From: Pseudomonadota bacterium | Lineage (GTDB): Bacteria; Pseudomonadota; Gammaproteobacteria; Enterobacterales; Enterobacteriaceae | Reading direction: 5' to 3' | Assembly: GCA_023454395.1 (NCBI GenBank) | Contig: JAEYFY010000015.1 | Span: 1 to 9,201 of the forward strand | Length of the DNA stretch: 9,201 nt | In this document: in pieces, positions 6,060-9,201 of the stretch | How the letters are laid out: each line of letters opens with the position of its first letter | Numbering within the stretch: position 1 is the stretch's first letter | Notes under the pieces: generated by a model | Database searches by the model: none | What the model saw: the letters and a program-made list of their open reading frames with translations, nothing else | What the model was told of the DNA's origin: nothing | Program-made: the position numbers and the translations under genes

Positions 6060-8117
6060 TCAACATCCTTGTTGGCGTTGCCAAAGTTTTTTGTAGTAGC
6101 TGTTTTTTGCAATTAATTCCTTATGTGATCCTTCTTCAATAAGGTTGCCTTTTTCCAACACAATAATACGATGGCAAGTTCTCACCGTTGAAAGACGATG
6201 AGCAATAATGATAACGGTTTTCTCTTTTGCAATAAGAGGAAGGTGTTCTTGGATAATGGCCTGAGATTCATCATCTAATGCGCTTGTAGCTTCATCAAAG
6301 ATTAAAATTTTAGGCGAAGATAATAAGGCTCTTGCAATCGCAATACGTTGGCGTTGTCCTCCTGATAAAGATTGTCCTCCTTCTGCAATAATAGTGTCGT
6401 AACCTAATGGCAGTTTTAAAATAAATTCATGAGCGCCCGTTAGTTTTGCAACGTAAATAACGTCTTCTAAAGAGGCGTTTTGTTGAGTGAGTCGGATATT
6501 ATCAAATACACTTAGATGAAATAAAAAATTTTGTTGCAGAATGATGCCTATTTGCTGGCGTACTCTATTTAAGTTAAGTTGTGAAAGCGGAATATTATCA
6601 AGTGCAACATGACCTGATTGTGGAATATAAAGACCTGAAACCATGCGTGCTAACGTGCTTTTTCCTGATCCTGATGTGCCAACAACACCAATAATTTCAT
6701 GTCTTTTTATATGTAATGAAATATTATTTAAAATAGCGGGTGTATTATTTTGGTAATAAAAACTGACATTATTAAAAGTAATTTCCCCTTTAATATTTGT
6801 TTCTATTATTGAATTATTCTGTTCTTTAGGAAGGTTAAGTATATCTTGTAAGTTATAGATTGCTGTTTTTGTTTTGATATATTTTCCCCAAACATCAATA
6901 GCTGTGGCTAAAGGTTGTAAGCAATAGCCAAGTAGCATCGTAAAAGCAATAAGCTGACCTATTGTCATTGACAGCGAAATAACTTCACAAGCTCCTATCC
7001 ATAGAAGTAGTGCAACTGTTGTTTTATTTATAAATGACACAATAAAGCGAGATAAATTATCAATATTTTGAAGCTTTTCGTTTTCACCGGTTAGTTTATG
7101 AATTTGTGTATACCATTGTTGTGTAAATCTTGGCTCCAGAGAAAGGCTTTTAATTGTCTCAATGCCACCTAAGCTTTCAGTAAGAAAGGCTGTATTAACG
7201 GCGACTTTTTGATAAAGATGTTGAACTGCAAATTCTATTTTTGGGGCAAGTAATTTAGCTAAAATAAGATAAAGAGGAATTGTCGAAATAAATATTAATG
7301 TTAGCTTTAACGATAATAATGCCATTGCGAATATAAATAAAAAAATAAAAGAAGAATCAACAAATAACAGTAAGAGCGTTTTTGTTATAAATTCTCGTAT
7401 AATATCTAATTCTTTTATTCGAGCAACAATGGCACCGGTTTGACGTGATTTAAAATAGCCGATAGGAAGTCTAAATAAGTGTTGAGCGAGTTTTAGGCTT
7501 AACGTTATATCAATTTTATTTGCTGTGTGTTGATAAATATATTCTCGAATTCCTTTTAGTGCTCCTTCTAGAATAGCAATAAAAATTAAACCAATAATTA
7601 AAACATCTAGTGTTGATAGAGCCTGATGGATAATCACTTTATCCATAATAATTTGTATTATAAAAGGCGATATGAGCATTAATAGTTGAAGGATGAGTGA
7701 GTAAAAAAGAATATTTATAAAGATAAGTTTGTATTTCTTTATTACTGTAAAAAACCATGAGAGACTAAAAAATGGATTTTCTTTAAAGCAAAGGTAATAA
7801 CATTGTGAAATGTTTAATGAATTGAATTGGCTTTGACTTAGGTTTTCTGTTTTATCTGTTTGCAAATTATAAATCAGATATGTGTTTTCATTTTTTTTTA
7901 ATAATATAAATGTGTTGTTTTTATTATCTAAAAAAATAATGTGATGTTCTGTTTTTTTTAAAATAAGTGATTTCTTTGTTTTTTTTAGTTTAAATTGATA
8001 TTCATTTTCTAATGAGTTTATAGTAGAGTCTTTTTTTATTTCTATTTCTCTCTTTTTAGTTAGATTGATAATAATACTAATGCTTTTTATTAGGTGACTT
8101 TCTGTTTTATTATCCAT
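6060..8117 (-). CDS. Type I secretion ABC transporter (HlyB-like permease/ATPase), first gene of the operon; RtxB-like by position
   Basis: The other exporter half: 685 residues. A poorly conserved, very Lys- and Asn-rich N-terminal region (1-120) aligns loosely with the HlyB C39-like domain; its KKNENTYLIYNL segment matches the end of that fold. The histidine kept in HlyB (GRHFIL) is Thr69 here and no catalytic cysteine is seen, so peptidase activity is not expected. Membrane helices span about 125-405, with HlyB-like ISPFIIQIIMDKVIIH and LSTLDVL. The ATPase is fully consensus: Walker A GTSGSGKST (480-488), LSGGQ (584-588), DEATSALD with Asp608 and Glu609, H-loop His640. The protein clearly differs from the third-gene ABC protein, so this is not a recent tandem copy. 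The ATG at 8115-8117 has AAAAGG at 8130-8135, which is locked in a hairpin. The 5' third is far more AT-rich than the ATPase part. Confidence 0.9.
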   Translation of the reverse strand: MDNKTESHLIKSISIIINLTKKREIEIKKDSTINSLENEYQFKLKKTKKSLILKKTEHHIIFLDNKNNTFILLKKNENTYLIYNLQTDKTENLSQSQFNSLNISQCYYLCFKENPFFSLSWFFTVIKKYKLIFINILFYSLILQLLMLISPFIIQIIMDKVIIHQALSTLDVLIIGLIFIAILEGALKGIREYIYQHTANKIDITLSLKLAQHLFRLPIGYFKSRQTGAIVARIKELDIIREFITKTLLLLFVDSSFIFLFIFAMALLSLKLTLIFISTIPLYLILAKLLAPKIEFAVQHLYQKVAVNTAFLTESLGGIETIKSLSLEPRFTQQWYTQIHKLTGENEKLQNIDNLSRFIVSFINKTTVALLLWIGACEVISLSMTIGQLIAFTMLLGYCLQPLATAIDVWGKYIKTKTAIYNLQDILNLPKEQNNSIIETNIKGEITFNNVSFYYQNNTPAILNNISLHIKRHEIIGVVGTSGSGKSTLARMVSGLYIPQSGHVALDNIPLSQLNLNRVRQQIGIILQQNFLFHLSVFDNIRLTQQNASLEDVIYVAKLTGAHEFILKLPLGYDTIIAEGGQSLSGGQRQRIAIARALLSSPKILIFDEATSALDDESQAIIQEHLPLIAKEKTVIIIAHRLSTVRTCHRIIVLEKGNLIEEGSHKELIAKNSYYKKLWQRQQGC

Positions 8118-8124
8118 GACAATA

Positions 8125-8164
8125 AAATACCTTTTGTATAGCTGAAAAATATAAAAAGGTATTT
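8125..8164 (-). promoter_or_regulatory. Leader hairpin that sequesters the ribosome-binding site; fourU-like RNA thermometer candidate
   Basis: In the RNA read from the minus strand, AAATACCTTTT (8164-8154) can pair perfectly with AAAAGGTATTT (8135-8125), an 11-bp stem with only two G-C pairs. Past a single C bulge, TATA (8153-8150) can pair with TATA (8140-8137), leaving a nine-base loop. The 3' arm contains AAAAGG, the only ribosome-binding site for the start at 8117, and it faces CCUUUU. Four uridines against a Shine-Dalgarno in a weak stem is the known fourU thermometer pattern. The pairing is directly visible; heat-sensing is inference, and an operator-type inverted repeat is the alternative. 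Confidence 0.5.
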
Positions 8165-8202
8165 AATATTATTTTTTTTATCAAAAATATAAAAAAACAC
8201 AG

Positions 8203-8214
8203 ATGATAATCACT
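8203..8214. promoter_or_regulatory. Partial Fur-box-like element upstream of the secretion operon
   Basis: ATGATAATCACT matches the core of the classical Fur consensus (ATGATAATCATT) at 11 of 12 positions, with a TGAT-A-ATCA palindrome at 8204-8212. Extended to 19 bases, only about 12 match, so the flanks are weak. It lies about 90 bases upstream of the first operon gene, in a plausible promoter region, but no clear -35/-10 pair is visible. In an AT-rich gap a chance match is possible. Confidence 0.3.
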
Positions 8215-8240
8215 AATCTTAATCTAGTACTAATATAAAA

Positions 8241-8834
8241 CTAAAAATGCCAGATCTTTTCTGGTGTAATAATTTCAGGTAATGGTACATCCCAATTTGC
8301 AATAGGAAGGTGAGCAACTTGTTGGCAAGTATGTGCTAATCCCATTGGATAAAATGATTTTTGTTGCCAGTTTTCTAGCGTTCTATCGTAAAAACCGCCC
8401 CCCATACCTAATCGTTGACCTTGTTCATCAAAAGCCACTAACGGTGTAAAAATAATATCAATATTAGAGATAGGAATAACCATGTTCACATTTAAAGGAG
8501 GCTCCGAAATATTAAAGCGATTTTTTACTAACACCGTAGAAGGTGTATAGCGTAAAAAAAGGAGGTGATGGCGATGAAAGGGATGCAATACAGGTAAGCA
8601 AACCTGTTTATTTAATGCCCATAGTTGGGAGATCAACGGTGATGTATCTATTTCACCATCAAAAGAAAGAAACAGTGCAATCGTCTGTGCTTGTTCGATT
8701 TTTGGGTGAGTAAGAACTTGCTTACATAATTTATCAGCTGCCTGTTGTTGCTCGGCTAATGTAAGTAAACGTCGTTTTTGGCGAATAGCTTTGCGGATTT
8801 CATCTCTTTGCTGAAAAAGTGAAGTATGCGTCAT
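8241..8834 (-). CDS. fau: 5-formyltetrahydrofolate cyclo-ligase
   Basis: Fau (YgfA) uses ATP to convert 5-formyltetrahydrofolate into 5,10-methenyltetrahydrofolate, returning folinic acid to the active folate pool; in E. coli it also affects persister formation. The 197-residue protein matches E. coli YgfA along its length. Shared segments include AVFLSFDGE/ALFLSFDGE-type near residue 55, CLPVLHPF near 80, the TPLVAFDEQGQRLGMGGGFYDRTL signature with GMGGGFYDR at 143-151, and a C-terminal PLPEIITPEKIW. The N-terminal basic stretch RKAIRQKRR is typical. The ATG at 8832-8834 gives about 15 residues more than E. coli (182), and only a weak GGA lies upstream, so the start is less certain than the identity. 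The gene sits downstream of ssrS on the same strand as in E. coli, but a terminator separates the two here. Confidence 0.95.
   Translation of the reverse strand: MTHTSLFQQRDEIRKAIRQKRRLLTLAEQQQAADKLCKQVLTHPKIEQAQTIALFLSFDGEIDTSPLISQLWALNKQVCLPVLHPFHRHHLLFLRYTPSTVLVKNRFNISEPPLNVNMVIPISNIDIIFTPLVAFDEQGQRLGMGGGFYDRTLENWQQKSFYPMGLAHTCQQVAHLPIANWDVPLPEIITPEKIWHF
8243..8264 (-). terminator. Weak candidate terminator overlapping the end of fau
   Basis: On the minus strand CCAGA (8264-8260), a five-base loop, and TCTGG (8254-8250) form a short stem. CA and five T residues (8247-8243) follow, running into the stop codon. It is short and lies within coding sequence, so some read-through from fau into the secretion operon is possible. 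Confidence 0.35.
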
Positions 8835-8861
8835 TCATAAATCCATCAATAAGTGGTTGGC

Positions 8862-8889
8862 ATTAAGTAGAAACCATCATTTCAATCAA
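8862..8889 (-). promoter_or_regulatory. Candidate fau promoter
   Basis: On the minus strand TTGATT (8889-8884) and CTTAAT (8867-8862) are 16 bases apart, each four of six to the sigma-70 consensus. Transcription would start near 8855, about 20 bases before the fau ATG. A separate promoter is expected because a strong terminator lies between ssrS and fau. The match is only moderate. Confidence 0.35.
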
Positions 8890-8947
8890 TTTATCACACT
8901 TTAGAGGTAAGAACGCGAAGAGGTTGAAGATATGAGAATAGAGGCAT

Positions 8948-9000
8948 AAAAAAAGTTCTAAACATTAAGTAGCTATAAAATACTTAATATTTAGAACTTT
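8948..9000 (-). terminator. Long hairpin terminator after ssrS
   Basis: The minus-strand arms 9000-8981 and 8971-8952 pair over 20 bases around a nine-base loop, followed by a T run (8954-8948, partly in the stem). One pair is G-U in the minus-strand RNA but would be a C-A mismatch on the plus strand, which favours minus-strand function. The hairpin begins about five bases past the mature 6S RNA end. It should define the 3' end of the precursor and limit read-through into fau. Confidence 0.88.
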
Positions 9001-9004
9001 AGTA

Positions 9005-9188
9005 GGGATCTCCAAGATGCCGCCGCAAGCTGTAACCCTTGAACCCATGGTCCAAGGTGAACATAGTGTTGTTGCCATTAGGCTGCCTGAACGAATCGGG
9101 TATGCTCACAAGCAACAGATCACCACGTTCTATGTGTTTCGAATATCGGCTCAGGGGACTGGCCCGCTGGCAAACATCTCAGAGAAAT
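9005..9188 (-). ncRNA. ssrS: 6S RNA
   Basis: 6S RNA binds the sigma-70 RNA polymerase holoenzyme as an open-promoter mimic and dampens transcription in stationary phase. The minus strand begins ATTTCTCTGAGATGTT and carries GCGGGCCAGTCCCCTGAGCC, then TTCACCTTG, GGTTCAAGGGTTACAGC and GCGGCGGCATCT near the 3' end, the conserved strands of the E. coli RNA. The two ends can form the closing stem, and the estimated length (184) is close to E. coli (about 183). The middle, about positions 60-120 of the RNA, diverges from E. coli as usual for the apical part. The ends are set by comparison with the E. coli mature RNA. Its promoter lies beyond the window's right edge; only 13 upstream bases are present. 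Confidence 0.96.
9145..9164 (+). other. pRNA synthesis start and template segment within 6S RNA
   Basis: RNA polymerase uses 6S RNA as a template for a short pRNA that releases the enzyme. The segment starting at 9145 reads ATCGGCTCAGGGGACTGGCC, identical to the E. coli pRNA as I recall it. With the RNA's 5' end at 9188, the first template base is nucleotide 44, the same as U44 in E. coli. This supports the chosen 5' end and a functional 6S RNA. Confidence 0.8.
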
Positions 9189-9201
9189 TTGGTGGGTGCG
9201 T

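Noticed and set aside
6058..6084. ATG at 6084 or 6066 as start of the adaptor gene
   Set aside because: Both lie inside the upstream ABC gene without a ribosome-binding site; the ATG at 6057 has AAGGA at eight bases and follows the upstream stop directly.
2574..8117. A bacteriocin or microcin exporter with leader-peptidase function
   Set aside because: Neither ABC protein shows the catalytic cysteine of active C39 peptidases, and no small double-glycine precursor gene is visible.
2502..8240. Transposon, integrase or attachment-site remnants around the inserted operon
   Set aside because: I saw no terminal inverted repeats, no recombinase gene and no direct repeat linking the serA and fau flanks, so the mechanism of acquisition is not visible here.
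1..9201. CRISPR array, tRNA genes or rRNA
   Set aside because: No regularly spaced repeats, tRNA cloverleaf signatures or rRNA segments were recognised on either strand.

Overview
The window looks like a chromosomal segment from a low-GC member of the Enterobacterales. Morganellaceae is likely and Proteus or a close relative is my best guess, from low GC together with very E. coli-like RpiA, SerA, ArgP and Fau proteins and a 6S RNA with the enterobacterial layout. The genus is an inference; no species marker is visible.

Layout. Positions 1-161 (-) hold the 5' end of argP. It is divergent from rpiA (322-978, +), which ends in a strong intrinsic terminator. A 272-bp regulatory region with a near-consensus CRP site leads to serA (1251-2501, +), which also ends in a strong terminator. 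Convergent with serA lies a three-gene operon on the minus strand, transcribed 8117 to 2574: a HlyB-like ABC half-transporter, a HlyD-like membrane fusion protein, and a second HlyB-like ABC half-transporter. Beyond it, on the same strand, are fau (8241-8834) and the 6S RNA gene ssrS (about 9005-9188), separated by a long hairpin terminator. The order argP-rpiA-serA-(...)-fau-ssrS is the core order known from E. coli. The secretion operon occupies the serA-fau gap, so it reads as an accessory insertion into a conserved neighbourhood.

How the parts work together. The core genes are housekeeping: pentose phosphate interconversion (RpiA), the first step of serine synthesis (SerA), folate salvage (Fau), LysR-type regulation (ArgP) and RNA polymerase control (6S RNA). 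The operon encodes the inner-membrane and periplasmic parts of a type I secretion system with two different ABC proteins around one adaptor. This ABC-MFP-ABC plan is that of the atypical rtxB-rtxD-rtxE exporter of MARTX toxins. No substrate, acyltransferase or outer-membrane channel is encoded here, so the substrate must lie elsewhere and the channel is presumably TolC.

The most interesting non-coding signal is in the leader of the first ABC gene. An AU-rich hairpin pairs a CCUUUU strand with the AAAAGG ribosome-binding site, an arrangement like fourU RNA thermometers. A partial Fur-box-like element lies just upstream. The operon's 5' coding region is exceptionally AT-rich (34 G+C in 180 bases over 7921-8100, by hand count) and rich in homopolymer tracts.
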